Assembly (NCBI GenBank): GCA_026873275.1
Contig: JANTUC010000001.1
Span: 1,550,001 to 1,614,000, forward strand
Reading direction: 5' to 3'
Length of the DNA stretch: 64,000 bases
Source of the DNA: Pseudopithomyces maydicus
Taxonomy: Eukaryota > Ascomycota > Dothideomycetes > Pleosporales > Didymosphaeriaceae
Shown piece after piece: positions 45,882 to 56,666 of the stretch (position 1 is the stretch's first letter; each line of letters starts with the position of its first letter). Below the pieces are notes generated by a model. It saw only the letters and a list, made by a program, of their open reading frames with translations, was not told the DNA's origin and made no database searches. A program made the translations under genes and the position numbers.

Positions 45882-47468
45882 AGCCTGCGGTGAGGGGTGT
45901 CACTGGTCCTGGACAAATTGCGAAGAGGTGCTCTAGGACAACCAATTAAGTAGATTAATTTCACCAATTGTAGATCTTGAATTCTGAGGCCGTAGTCGGT
46001 AGCAGACCTAATAATTCAATGTGGCAAGGGATTCCAGCGAATACCATGCTTTGAAATGAGCCGTAACACAGAGAAAGTGCCTGTTACATAAGAGTAACTA
46101 GTGGATGAATTACTACTGGGCGCAATATCAATGAAACCACTAGTTACTAAGATACTGGACTACTAAATGTGATTGGGACCTTTTTTGTGATTCCTGATTT
46201 CCTTGAGCTGCCTTGAGACCCGAATCGTTAAATATCACCTACGATTTGCAGAACACGCATGAGAATTAACGGTACCACGAAATTATGTCAAGTTTTAGAA
46301 ATGTATGAGTTGGGCTTTGCGAGCTGATCATATGTACGAATAGATTACATGCGCAATGACGTCACGGGGGACAGATTTAGAAATACCTCCCGCGCTCGTT
46401 GAAGGAGAGATGTTTCCGACAGCTATGGCGTCTTCGAATTAATTGTTGTCACACTTTTCATCGACCCATTTTCCCTTACGACTGTTACGAAAATGATGAC
46501 GTCAAAAGTGTAGACTATACATTGCCCAATGAAGAGTATATATATATATGTACCTCGGTATCCATGCATAAGCTTAGGTCTTGTACTAATGCGCTCCTAG
46601 TCGGGCCACGATCTGGCAACGCTTTATTCACGCCTGGTATCTCTACTGCAAAGCGGACTGTGATTCCACGCACAAGACGCATTTTCTGGGTAACACTGGA
46701 AGTCCGTTCCCAGGTCTCAAATGGTCATGCAATTTCACCCCGCAACGATCTTGCATGAAGTCCATCTGGAAACGCGGGGATATATTACAGAAACCGTGGT
46801 ATGGGTTCGGCACTTGGCCGGATGCCAACCTCACCTCTTTAATTACACGATGGCTCGTCGTCCAGCGCGCGCTCGTCGTCTCATTTGATTAACGTTACTT
46901 CTCTCAATAGTGTTACCAAAACATCTCAGACTTTCAATAGAATAAGGACTGTTAGGTGAAAGTGTTCAGGAACTAAGCTTGTTGCAGGGGTCTTCCTTCA
47001 GGCTAGCAATTTTGGGATGACCGCCGGACGCCCCTCACTGCATCCGCCACATCTAGCCTTACACCCAGCAGCCGCCCCCAAACGAAGATTTCGCGCACAA
47101 TAAAGGCAAACTTCTAGTATTTCTGTCCACCGCGGCTGTCTTGGCGTCTAACGTCGGCTGACACGGGGAGTAGATGAGGCTACTGCCGGCAGAATGCGCC
47201 GCCTCATTGCGAAACCGCTCCCCAACGAATTGAGAACGTGCTATTGCTCTTACCACGAGGTTCAGAACGTGGTGAAATAACATTTTGATAAACTTTGATG
47301 CGGTTCCACAGCCGGTTCACCGTTCCGCTATCACCGCATTTCGGTTCACGAAAGCACATCAAGATGCGCCACACATGTATGTCAACGATAATGAGATAGG
47401 CAATCTGCATGACAGAGATGCAGAGCTGACACACTATGCAGTATTCTCCTCAACAATAAACTTTATCT
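45882..47468. other. intergenic, no gene seen
   Basis: 1.6 kb with short overlapping frames. A short TATATATA tract lies near 46538. Several tandem-looking ACTAGT words occur near 46095-46145. No supported gene or RNA. Confidence 0.5.
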
Positions 47469-48011
47469 TCACTCTGATCCTTCTGTAGGAGTCCTAGAAT
47501 CGGAGGATGCAGGACTATTCTGTATCGGCGACATCTCCCTGTGCCAGGATCCGACGCTATGATACTCGTGAAGCTCGTGCTTGTCGCGCGTAACAACCCA
47601 CTGCATTTCGATATTAACGTTCATCTTGGAACGAAGAGGAAAGTTTCCATGCCGTACAGGATGCATGACAAGCGACTTGGCCGCATATAAGCTGACCACA
47701 GCGATGAAGACTGTGGGTACATTCTGTGGGCTGAATGCAGAGACAGCCTCGGTATCAAATTGCGGTATACAACATCGAGGACGATCTTTTGACCAATGCC
47801 TGACCTTGCCCCGTTCAAGCTGATTTTTCAATTCACCAGTGGTATACGTGCATCGAAACGATATGATCCGGATCCACGTGCTATCCCTTTTCACTTTCTC
47901 CAACATCCTTCCTGCGTCTAATAGGATCTCGTATATTGTCTCGTATCTGCCGGTTCGTTCCGCGGTGACTGGTTGGCACCTGCGCAACACATGGATCTGG
48001 ATCCCATACAC
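47469..48011 (-). CDS. hypothetical protein, partial model
   Basis: An open frame of 180 codons ends at 47469. It has no ATG near its 5' end: an in-frame stop lies just upstream, and the frame as given opens with GTG. A donor-like GTGAGTAAG near 48115 and an acceptor CTAG near 48040 upstream suggest a missing first exon. The product has no recognisable domain, a weakly hydrophobic stretch (VPTVFIAVVSLYAAKSLV) and a Ser-rich C-terminus. It may be a real orphan gene or a chance frame; an internal ATG (residue 35) would give about 146 residues. Confidence 0.35.
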   Translation of the reverse strand: MYGIQIHVLRRCQPVTAERTGRYETIYEILLDAGRMLEKVKRDSTWIRIISFRCTYTTGELKNQLERGKVRHWSKDRPRCCIPQFDTEAVSAFSPQNVPTVFIAVVSLYAAKSLVMHPVRHGNFPLRSKMNVNIEMQWVVTRDKHELHEYHSVGSWHREMSPIQNSPASSDSRTPTEGSE

Positions 48012-48202
48012 CCAGCAATTAGGACCTCATCTATCTAGTTGTCAGCGTTGTACATGCTGCCGGCATTCGATCGGTTAGCGTGCCGATAGTTTTGCTTCGA
48101 GAAGGAGTGCTTACTCACGTTCTCTACATTGTATAAGTTTCAGAGACCCTATCTCCCAGATGATTTTGTGTACCCAGTGAAGCAATTTGAGTTTCCTCCA
48201 TC

Positions 48203-49586
48203 ATGGCAGGTGGCTCAACCCTTAGGGGTCTTTACACGCTGCTGGTGACTCTGAGCTTGCTCAGTGCATTCTGCGCGGCAGATGCAGTGAGTGATCTACA
48301 GGCAAAGGGGAGGCCGAACATTGATACGGCACTTGCGTCGTCGACAACATGCACGAAAAGCAATGTAAAAGTGAGGAAGGAGTGGTAAGTAATGTTATGA
48401 TCAGTTTAGATTGAATGACTGATCATTGCTATAGGGGTGACATCACTGCCACCGAGAAGAAGGCATACATTGCTGCTGTTTTGTGTCAGTTTTCATTCTG
48501 ACTGAAGAAACGATCCATCAATGGCTAATTTGTGTTCAGGCCTCACCAAAGCTCCTTCGAAGCTGTCGGCAACCCAATATCCAGGTGCCAAGAGCCGTTA
48601 CGATGACTTCGTTGCCATCCACATGAAGAACACCCTAACCATTCACGGAACGGTATGACTGGCACCTTCAGTATATTTCCACTATGTCGCTGATTATGTC
48701 TAGGGTAACTTCCTCTCATGGCACCGATACTACACATTTGCGTATGAGCAAGCCCTGATCAAGGAATGCGGTTATAATGGCACGCAGCCGGTAAGACTGA
48801 GCTTGAATCGGGTTCCAGTTGAAAGACTAATACATCTTTAGTATTGGGACTGGGGCAGATGGGCATCCAGCCCTGAGACTTCGCCCATTTTCGACGGCAG
48901 CGACACCAGCATGAGCGGCCAAGGCCAAAAGGTTGCGCATAACAGTAACGGCCAGAAGCCGGCCGGTCAAGGTGGCGGTTGCATCGCCAGCGGACCTTTC
49001 AAAGACATGAAGGTCAACCTTGGGTATGTTATCCACGTTTCGTCTCCTTGAACCCATCAAACGTCTACTAACGATACTCAGTCCCATGGCCGCTCTCGGT
49101 GACACTTCGCCACCTAAGAACCCTCGCTCAGATGGCTACGGCTACAACCCCCGTTGCATCAAGCGCGACATCTCCAACTACCTTACTCAACGCGACGCCA
49201 CCACGGCGAAGATTGCCTCTCTCATCTCATCTTCCACATCTATCGCCACCTTCCAGAACACAATGCAGTCCGGCACCGGTGTGCATCCCGCCGGCCACTT
49301 CACCATCTCCGGAGACCCTGGTTCGGACTTCTACGTTTCCCCCGGTGACCCAGCCTTCTGGCTGCACCACAGTATGATCGATCGTACTTGGTACATTTGG
49401 CAATCTCAGGACTTCAAGAACCGCCAGCAGGTCATTGCGGGTGGAACTAGTATGTTTGGAGGTGGAGCACAAGCGACGCTGAATGATAATGTTGATTTGG
49501 AAGTGCTGAATGTGGATGGGAAGAAGTATGCTATCAAGGACTTGGTTAGCACGATTGCAGGACCCATGTGCTATATATATGAGTAA
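48203..49586 (+). CDS. short secreted tyrosinase (type-3 copper oxidase)
   Basis: Six exons (48203-48384, 48435-48484, 48540-48652, 48704-48790, 48842-49023, 49082-49586) join in frame to 372 residues. A signal peptide occupies about 1-25. CuA histidines are in AIHMKN (105), TIHGTGN (113) and LSWHRYY (122). CuB histidines are VHPAGHF (273, 277) and the WLHHSMIDR pair near 300. The placeholder/dimer region YWDWGRWA is intact. Length matches the short fungal tyrosinases that lack the C-terminal shielding domain of mushroom enzymes. The activity is phenol hydroxylation and catechol oxidation, for pigment or secondary metabolite steps. An unexplained orphan frame lies upstream on the opposite strand; no polyketide synthase is in the window. 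Confidence 0.93.
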
Positions 49587-51358
49587 GGTCTTCATGAAGA
49601 GTTACTCTTTGACCAAGCAAATGGAAGTAATATCTGGTGATTGAATGGTCCTGGATGGGTGATATCAAAAGTTCACTGTGGTATATTCCTTCGGACTTCT
49701 GCAGTCTGGGCGTAGTAGCTATTCTAGTGATCATCATTATAGCAATTGTTTCAAGGATTGCTTTACTATACTCTTCTCCAACGTTCATTCACGGCCAATA
49801 GAGTGGGCTTCTTGTAGTATCCCTACTCTTTTACCAAAGATAGCAAAGTATAGATTAAGAAGTAAGAGCGGTAGAGTATGTAACTGGAAGGACAGAAAGT
49901 TGCCTAGTGAGTGTCCAAGTGTATCATACATAGTTTTATGCACACATTTCCTGGAGAGATTCACGTTCACCAAATCTCTCACTTCAACTCTCCAGTGAAG
50001 CCCCTTCAACCAGCCTCTCACAGGCCCCTCATTGCCCCACCAACTATGCGCGTCGTTGCCTACCAATTCGACTAACCCTATCTGCACTAGCGCGTCCCGT
50101 GACGTCGCGCTGCTCCCCGGCGCCTACTTCTACAGCGCGCGTCGCCCGCCCACCTTCTCTTCTCCATCCACACTCAAACAGCGGGTAGGTACTCCCCACA
50201 CAACTCCCAGCACACACGCCCCCCAGCACAAATCCCCAGCACAAGCACAAGCAAAAAGAAAGAAAGAAAGAAAGAAAACATGGAATGCGCATTATACTAC
50301 TGACCGCCCTCCCAGTCCCCCATGACAGAAAACCCTCACAAGCAAGGAAACCCACAGCGGCCTAATCACCCGCGCGGTTTCCCATGACTGGTCGTCTCCC
50401 GGGGCGATCGAGAACAGATATCAGAGGGGGTCCTCGTCTTTCATGGCGAGCACGCCTGCGCGCATTGCACGTCCGCGCGCCGACGCCGCACCGTTCGAGT
50501 TACTTCCCTCTCTCCGAGCCTCGCGACCGTCACCGCCCCCGCCGCGCGTTGAGGAAAAAGTAAAAGGGTCGAGGCGCCGCGGCTGCGTGCCGTTCCGCCG
50601 GTGACGTTTAAAATTGTAGTTTTCAATCCGAGCGTCGTTGTGGTTGCCTGCGGGTGCTGCGACGCGTGTGGGGGTGACTGGTCCGTTGTCGTGGCGGGCG
50701 CGATGGTTGGGGTGGGGGGAAGGGTGTTCATTTTTCGGCCTGGAGTCAGACGTTTGCTGGCGAAGGGTCAAGGGTCCAGTGATGATGTCCCTGTATGGGG
50801 GCATAAAAGCCAAAATTGAGGTGCAGCCTGGTCTGCTGCTTCTGAGGTCGAAAGGCCGAGGAGGTGGAGATCATGGTTGCAATTGAGAACAGCAGGAGAG
50901 CTAATCTGAGGACCATCATGTAAATAATTTAAATAGAAGGCCTTTTTAAATTGAGAAATTGGTACGCATCGAGTCTTTGGTGGTGTTGAGTAGGTTTCCG
51001 TTCACATTTCCGTGCATATCGCGACACAGTATCTCGATCGTAAGCAACCATCGCACAGCAGGTGAAACCATCGTGATTTCAATTGTAGGAGGGATATATG
51101 AACAGCGGCGGAGACAATAGGAAAGAAAACGCTATCAATAGCCGGACCGCCCTGACCCAGCCCTGTACATATCCGACCATCACATGCCATATCATACTCC
51201 AGGGCTCCCCGGCCCAAACTCTCATGTATGCAAAACCGACTCTTTCCTAACAGCCGTACTTCGTAATTCTTCCATCAACAATTCAGTGACACGCCGGTCG
51301 CCACGCAGGCTCGCCTCTCGAAGCGCGGAATGGTCGCCCGGCGGGGTGTGACACGCTC
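49587..51358. other. long intergenic region, no gene seen
   Basis: 1.8 kb between tyrosinase and the lectin gene. The middle (50.05-50.90 kb) is GC-rich, and opposite-strand frames there overlap each other without features. It contains a (GAAA)n tract at 50253-50278. Nothing coding or structural can be supported. Confidence 0.5.
50253..50278. repeat. (GAAA)n microsatellite
   Basis: About six tandem AAAG units in a purine-rich stretch. Confidence 0.85.
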
Positions 51359-52537
51359 CTAAAATCGATCCCTCTGCCTTGCGCGGTAAACAGTGAATCC
51401 GATGTACGCTCCGGTGATGGCCAAACCGAACAGCACAAACTTGAAGAGGAACCAGCCCCAGCCTCCGCTCTCCTCCTTGGGCCTCACCATGCTCGAAGCC
51501 TTCTTGGGGCTGTCCTTGTTGTTCTTGCCGTCGGTCGGGCTGTTATTCTTCTTGTAGAGGTTCTGGGTGCGCACGCTGATGATGTCGTGGTTGTCGGAGA
51601 GCTCGCCGGTCTCGGCGCTGAAGCCGAGGTAGGCAACGGGCGGGACTTTGTAGTCCTTGATCTCGAAGCACTCGGTCCATTCGTCCTCCGACTTGTACTG
51701 GAGGTCGAGCTTGAGGGACTGGTCGGCGAAGTAGGTGAAGCGAGCCTTGGTGGGGATACCGGCGTTACGGATTCCACGGGCCTGTTTAGAATATCAGCGA
51801 ATTGGGCCTTTTTGACTGCCGGCGCGGGGCAGGCATACAGAGCATCCAGCGAGTTCGTTCGCCTTGCCGTCGTTGTCCTTGTCATACGGCGTCTTTCCAT
51901 CACCGTTCATAGCCATGATGTAAGGGAACACGGTGCCCGGGCGGTTGTTCTTGTATGTATCGAAGAAGACGCCTAGGCCCTCGAAGTTGTCGGTCGATCC
52001 GAAGACGTTACCGGGGGTAGCACGCTGCTTGGTGAGCCACATGGCGAAGCCGTCGCCGTAGAGGTTGCCCTGTCCAGAGATCTTGAACTCGACATTGATC
52101 TGTTATGTGAGTTTTGGTGTGCGGTTTGAGGGGGACTGGGGGGTCAATACCTCCCAATTTGTCGCGGTCAACGGCACGCGCGAGAAAATCCAGCCATCGC
52201 GCGAGGCCTTGTCCGAAGCGAGGCGAATGTACTTGTCGGTGCGGATGATGCAGTCGCCGCCATAATCCCACCAGCGGTTCTGCATGTCGGAATCGAGGTA
52301 TGGCTGCGAATCTTTGAATTCTGTGTCTATCATAGGCGTCGCATGCGCATTGCACTTACAGTCTCGAGACTATGTGTCCGTAACTGCTTCGATTAGCTTT
52401 CGTCCAATCCGTGGTGCATTCCATATCCCACTCACAGTAATGGCCTTGATATCCGGGTGCTCTTCCAATCCCAGGCCCAGCGTCCCCGTCAAGCTCCCCG
52501 CCAGCAGGCACAAGCTCTTCCACTGCCGTCCGAACAT
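51359..52537 (-). CDS. L-type lectin, VIP36/Emp47-like cargo receptor
   Basis: Five exons on the minus strand (52537-52436, 52383-52360, 52303-52151, 52099-51839, 51781-51359) give 320 residues. A 24-bp microexon encodes LRTHSLET and is needed to join the N-terminus to PYLDSDMQNRWWDYGGD. After the signal peptide comes the legume-lectin fold with WWDYGG, FSRVPLTATNWE, GDGFAMWLTKQ and GVFFDTYKN segments and the acidic metal-binding loops. A C-terminal transmembrane helix (GWFLFKFVLFGLAITGAYIGF) ends in a short basic/aromatic tail suited to COPI/COPII sorting. The protein carries N-glycoproteins between ER and Golgi. It is divergent from TIM13. Confidence 0.93.
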
Positions 52538-52953
52538 GATGTCTTACTGCCCTCGCACCAACTCCAAGACCAGGATCAACAGCTGTGCGACGGCTTCGGT
52601 CGGGGTGAATTGCTTCGCGTTAAGGATGGGCGGGGTGAAAGAATGATACGAAGACTATGCTTCTATGCGGCTGGCTGGCTGACTGGCTATGGATACGGCG
52701 CCGGGCTAGTCGAACAGAGGAGAGGTCGCGTGGGTGGTGGGCGACATGTAGAATAGTGGCCAGATGCGGAGCGGAGGTGTCACTTGGTGAGCGTGGCCTT
52801 TCCGCGAGCTAAGCTCGTGCGCCGTGCCGAGAAAGCGCCGCCAGCGAGGGCCCTCTTGACGTCGTGCGGATACTTTTTCGCGGCCGCATCGCCTTCGACA
52901 GGACACTCGCTCTATTCTTCACCCACCAAATCCCCCCATTTCCAATCAGAAAC
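52538..52953. promoter_or_regulatory. divergent promoter region, L-type lectin/TIM13
   Basis: 416 bp between divergent start codons. GC-rich; a frame that runs through it into TIM13 is not coding before the ATG at 52954. No clear elements by eye. Confidence 0.45.
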
Positions 52954-53301
52954 ATGGCTTCTTTCGGCGGCATGGGCGGCATGGGCGGCGACCCCAAGAC
53001 GCAGATTATGCGCCAGGTGCAGCAGGAAGCCGCCATGCAGAACGCGCGCATGCTGGTCGAGGTGCGTTCCATTGAACAATTGTAATACGATCCATCTAAC
53101 TGAATTTTGCAGAAACTCAACGAGCACTGCTTCGAGCGCTGTGTCCCCAAGCCCGGCGCGTCGCTCTCCAAGGGCGAGGAGACATGCTTCACCTCCTGCA
53201 TGGAAAAGTACATGTCCGCATGGAACACCGTCTCCAAGACATACGTTGCGCGGATACAAAAGGAGAGTCAGTCCGGAGCAGGCCTCGATAACAGCTTCTA
53301 A
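52954..53301 (+). CDS. TIM13: mitochondrial import small chaperone TIM13
   Basis: Exons 52954-53061 and 53113-53301 (51-bp intron) encode 98 residues. The twin CX3C signature is exact: CFERC (42-46) and CFTSC (61-65). The Gly/Met-rich N-terminus and the ARMLVEKLNEHCF helix match Tim13, which with Tim8 forms the intermembrane-space hexamer escorting beta-barrel and carrier precursors. The ATG at 52954 is preferred over in-frame upstream ATG 52864, which would add a non-conserved extension. Confidence 0.95.
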
Positions 53302-54439
53302 ACGGATGCATCTGGGAGCTGGGGATGGAAATAGATGGAAGGCGCAGACGCGAATACCAGGCCACATCGAGACAATCGAAACGCAATTGGACGAACCCGA
53401 CGAAGAAGGAGGGAGTTTGTAATATATGGGGCGGTGCATCATCCCCTCACACACGATCTATTTAGAAATACCTGGGGTGGTGGCTATCTTGGGTGTAAAT
53501 TATTGTACAGTAAAAGGACACACCTCCATCGGGAAAATTATTCTCACAATGTACGATTCAAGAGACGCAAGTCATGTTCATGTTTGGTTGTGAAATTTTG
53601 CTTATTGACATTTTCTCAATAAGCTGTCTGATCTGTGATTACCTCCTGCACGCCTGCTAAATTTTGAGAATTTTACAGGACCTCACCGGCAGGATGACAA
53701 CGTTTCCCATCATTTGTCTCTCTTTACATCTCCAAGCCTCTTGACGCACTAGTGTGCATTTCCAATCCCATTTCGCTGACTCTTTGTAATATGGACGACA
53801 GTACAACACGAGGTACTACAATTTCCAATACGATATCTCAACGATGATGAAAGAGTTTCGAGCATTGGAAAAATGTAACATGTCTTGGTGCTTCTAGCCA
53901 TACGCAGTGCACCAACACAAACACAGTGCCGCATGTCGAGGATCGAAAATGTGGTGAAGGAAAGGATTCATGGTTCTCAAGTACTACTCGTGGTTATCTG
54001 TGGAGGACTGATTTGCTGTCTGTGCTGTCTTTGTAGTAATGTATTTCCAATCTCTAGAATACTATTGTGTTTCTGATGTTTGGGGCATTCTCTGAAGCAA
54101 GCAATAGATTCATTAAATAACCAAATTCGTGACGCACTTTGATACTGTCTCGCTGAAGATATTGATCTTCGGAGTCAGTTGTTAAAGAACTGATAAGACA
54201 GACTCATCCCATGAAAAACTCAAAGACAATTGACCCGGGCTGCCACTGTTCAAATCAGATACCGGGATTTGTCCGTCATTTCATCGCCATATCGAAAGAC
54301 TTCCAAAGTCATTGCTAAACCGAGCCCACCCATCCATACAGCTTAAACCCCACAGCATATTCCTCTCTCTTTTTATTCACCCCCTTCCTCGTTCTATTCC
54401 TTCCCCAACTCTCCAGATCTGCCTCCATCTACAGAGGAA
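53302..54439. other. convergent intergenic, no gene seen
   Basis: Sequence between TIM13 and the small orphan cluster. Short overlapping frames only; no RNA gene seen. Confidence 0.5.
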
Positions 54440-54757
54440 CTACATCTTACTGCCTACCAGGCGCCAGCCGCACCCTGTCGACCCACACCCTCCCCACAAT
54501 TTCATCCCCCTGCATATCCAAACACTTCTCAAATCCACCCTCGTATCCGCAAAGTCCCCCGGTGGATCATTGATTGGATACGTGCGTATATAGTTTCTCA
54601 CCATATACTCCGACAAAGCGCTGCGAGCTTCTGCCAACGTGGCGTAGCTGTCGTTGGTGGCGCGTTCGGCGTGATGTCCAGGGTCATCGTATGGATAGAG
54701 TTGCTTGACAAGTATGTAGCGCCACGTGGGCAATGCGGGCCATCGGGGGCGGACCAT
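54440..54757 (-). CDS. small orphan protein, probable third paralog
   Basis: 105-codon frame from the ATG at 54757. It contains WRYILVKQLYPYDD, then SYATLAEARSALSEYM, which resembles in position and pattern the FHSLDEAQK/FHSMDEAHK helices of the two small proteins at 55227 and 56209. The tail is Gly/Cys/Trp-rich. Membership in the trio is suggestive only. The Pro/Thr-rich sequence upstream is not in frame with an earlier convincing start. Confidence 0.45.
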   Translation of the reverse strand: MVRPRWPALPTWRYILVKQLYPYDDPGHHAERATNDSYATLAEARSALSEYMVRNYIRTYPINDPPGDFADTRVDLRSVWICRGMKLWGGCGSTGCGWRLVGSKM

Positions 54758-55226
54758 CGGTGGTGGTGGTATGGGTGTTTTGGTCTTGAGTTGGAGGTAG
54801 AGGGTTGGTGGTGGCAGATGTTGGTTGGATAGTTTTTGTCTCGTGGTTTATACTTATATAGAAGGGTGGCGGTGTAAGACTGTTGTATGTTGCAGCTTTG
54901 TGGGAGATACAAACTTCACTGAGAGGATTTGAATCAAATAAATGTGTTTGAGCAAGCAAGCAAACAATACACAGCGTAGTGAGGGAATGTAGTGGAGGTT
55001 GGGTAGTTGGTGAATGGGTCAGGTATCCAATTATGATTTAAGCAAATCCCATTGTAGCACTACATCTTTCAAGTCAATAGTAATAAAATTGATGACCGGA
55101 GTATCAAGAATTTAATTCACCAGACCAAACGTAAGCAACAGACACAAGACATGGAATACAAACCAACGATCGTTTCCAGATGCTTCCACTGAATCGCAGC
55201 TCCTTGAATCAAACCCTCTTGACATC
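54758..55226. other. intergenic within small-protein cluster
   Basis: Two overlapping Pro/Thr/His-rich frames at 54598-54959 are low-complexity products of the A/C-rich strand and are not considered genes. Nothing else seen. Confidence 0.45.
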
Positions 55227-55607
55227 TCATTTGGAACATTCATCCCCAAACACGCACGATATCATATACTGAAACCCTACATCCTTCTTATCACTTCTTC
55301 TAAAAACTCGGTAGCCCTTCCACCCATCTGGATTCCGAAGACTCTCTTTATGTAGATGTTTTGGTGCATCGCAACCTACGAAGATATAGTCTGGATGCCC
55401 AATCACTGCATCCATGACCTTCTGCGCTTCATCCAAGCTGTGAAAGAGAATAGGCTGTCCAACTGCGAGCGTGGAATCCCCACCGGTAAAAAAATGCATC
55501 AAGTAGCCCTTACGTGAAGGGGAATATAGGTAGTGGGAACTGTCTGGCTGCAATACGTCTTTTACTAAGGGTGATGTTACGTTGAGAGCGGAACTCCTGG
55601 ATGACAT
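55227..55607 (-). CDS. small orphan protein (paralog of 56209 gene)
   Basis: 126 residues, intronless, start ATG at 55607. No signal peptide. A central FHSLDEAQKVMDAV helix follows a beta-like stretch, then GWKGYRVFRR and a C-terminal FGDEC. The gene at 56209 shares FHS-x-DEA-x-K, W-K-x-Y and a closing GD-x-C at matching spacing, on the opposite strand, about 600 bp away. The local inverted arrangement suggests duplication. Family unknown; small alpha/beta proteins with a DEA helix are common orphans in filamentous fungi. Confidence 0.65.
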   Translation of the reverse strand: MSSRSSALNVTSPLVKDVLQPDSSHYLYSPSRKGYLMHFFTGGDSTLAVGQPILFHSLDEAQKVMDAVIGHPDYIFVGCDAPKHLHKESLRNPDGWKGYRVFRRSDKKDVGFQYMISCVFGDECSK

Positions 55608-56208
55608 GTTGTTTTTTAATTTATGTGACAGGGGGTTTCTCTTATTTGATAAGTTGGGCGAGACGATGTTCTCCGTGATGATGGATGAGGACTGTCGTGG
55701 GGGCTGAACAATTTATAATCTTTCATGCAAATCGGTTACTGGGACAGTAATTATATTTGTATAAGTAGTTGTTGTGTATCGCGTGACTGTGAATTACAGC
55801 AATAATGTGATTCTAAGAAAATGTGAATGATCCCGGCAAACTCGAAGGTAGTGAAAAGGCCTCCTGGGAGTTAATACACAAACTACTTTACTCGAATCCT
55901 GATTGAAACCATATCTGCCTACTAAGCCAGTCACATTGTTCTTTACATTATTCTTGTAACTCACACAAGTAAACTTATAATTAAACCTTGAATTCATATG
56001 TCATTGCATCTGTTTGCATGGCGCGCCTCGTGTCAACTCGTAGCGTCGGGTAATTCCCTAACAGTCGTCGTTCACCTCAACCACATAACAAACGCTGGCC
56101 ATTGAAAACAGCAAACGCGATATATACAATGAAAGCTGACCATCTTCACCACCCTTTTCACAATACCTCCTCCACAACTCTCCACGTTTGGCAGCATTCG
56201 ACACGAGT
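55608..56208. promoter_or_regulatory. promoter region between two divergent small paralogs
   Basis: 601 bp separating the divergent start codons at 55607 and 56209; AT-rich. No gene seen. It must contain both promoters. Confidence 0.45.
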
Positions 56209-56496
56209 ATGTCTAAATTCAATTTCGGATACGCCGTGGTGTGTAGGAATGCCTCGATCAACAACCCGTTCCTCATCATCTGCGTCTTCCACTCCATGGA
56301 CGAAGCCCACAAATACACCGACGATGTCGCCCACACCAATTTCGCTTGCCATAGCAAACTCCCTCCAGAAAACCTGCTCGAGCTGAACGGAACTGTACCG
56401 ATCTGGTGGAAGGCGTATGACCTCCTTCAACACGGCTCCGCTGCCGGCGATGTCTTGATCGAACGGGTCCAGTTGGGGGATGCTTGCAACAGCTGA
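56209..56496 (+). CDS. small orphan protein (paralog of 55227 gene)
   Basis: 95 residues from the ATG at 56209; an upstream TTG-opened extension is ignored. MSKFNFGYAVVCRN begins a predicted beta strand, followed by FLIICVFHSMDEAHKY, WWKAYDLL and a final LGDACNS. Shared words with the neighbour at 55227 are FHS-x-DEA-x-K, W-K-x-Y and GD-x-C. No known domain. Confidence 0.65.
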   Translation: MSKFNFGYAVVCRNASINNPFLIICVFHSMDEAHKYTDDVAHTNFACHSKLPPENLLELNGTVPIWWKAYDLLQHGSAAGDVLIERVQLGDACNS

Positions 56497-56666
56497 TAGC
56501 ATGGCCTAGGAGCTAGCGAAGCCGCCAAGATGAAGTGTTGAAAATGAGATTGGGGTATATCTGGATCATTGATTTCGATACGACTACGGACTGGGCACAG
56601 CTTTCATAGGCTCATAGTGGAGGGAACGGGCTATACCTCAACAATAAAACAAGACCTGTCATCTCG

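Noticed and set aside
50421..50886. GC-rich frames on both strands between tyrosinase and lectin genes
   Set aside because: Opposite-strand frames overlap each other; composition is repetitive and no domain is seen.
52304..52383. Tiny 10-bp exon and 33-bp intron model for the lectin gene
   Set aside because: A 24-bp exon with 52- and 56-bp introns gives the conserved RTHSLETPYLDSD join and normal intron sizes.
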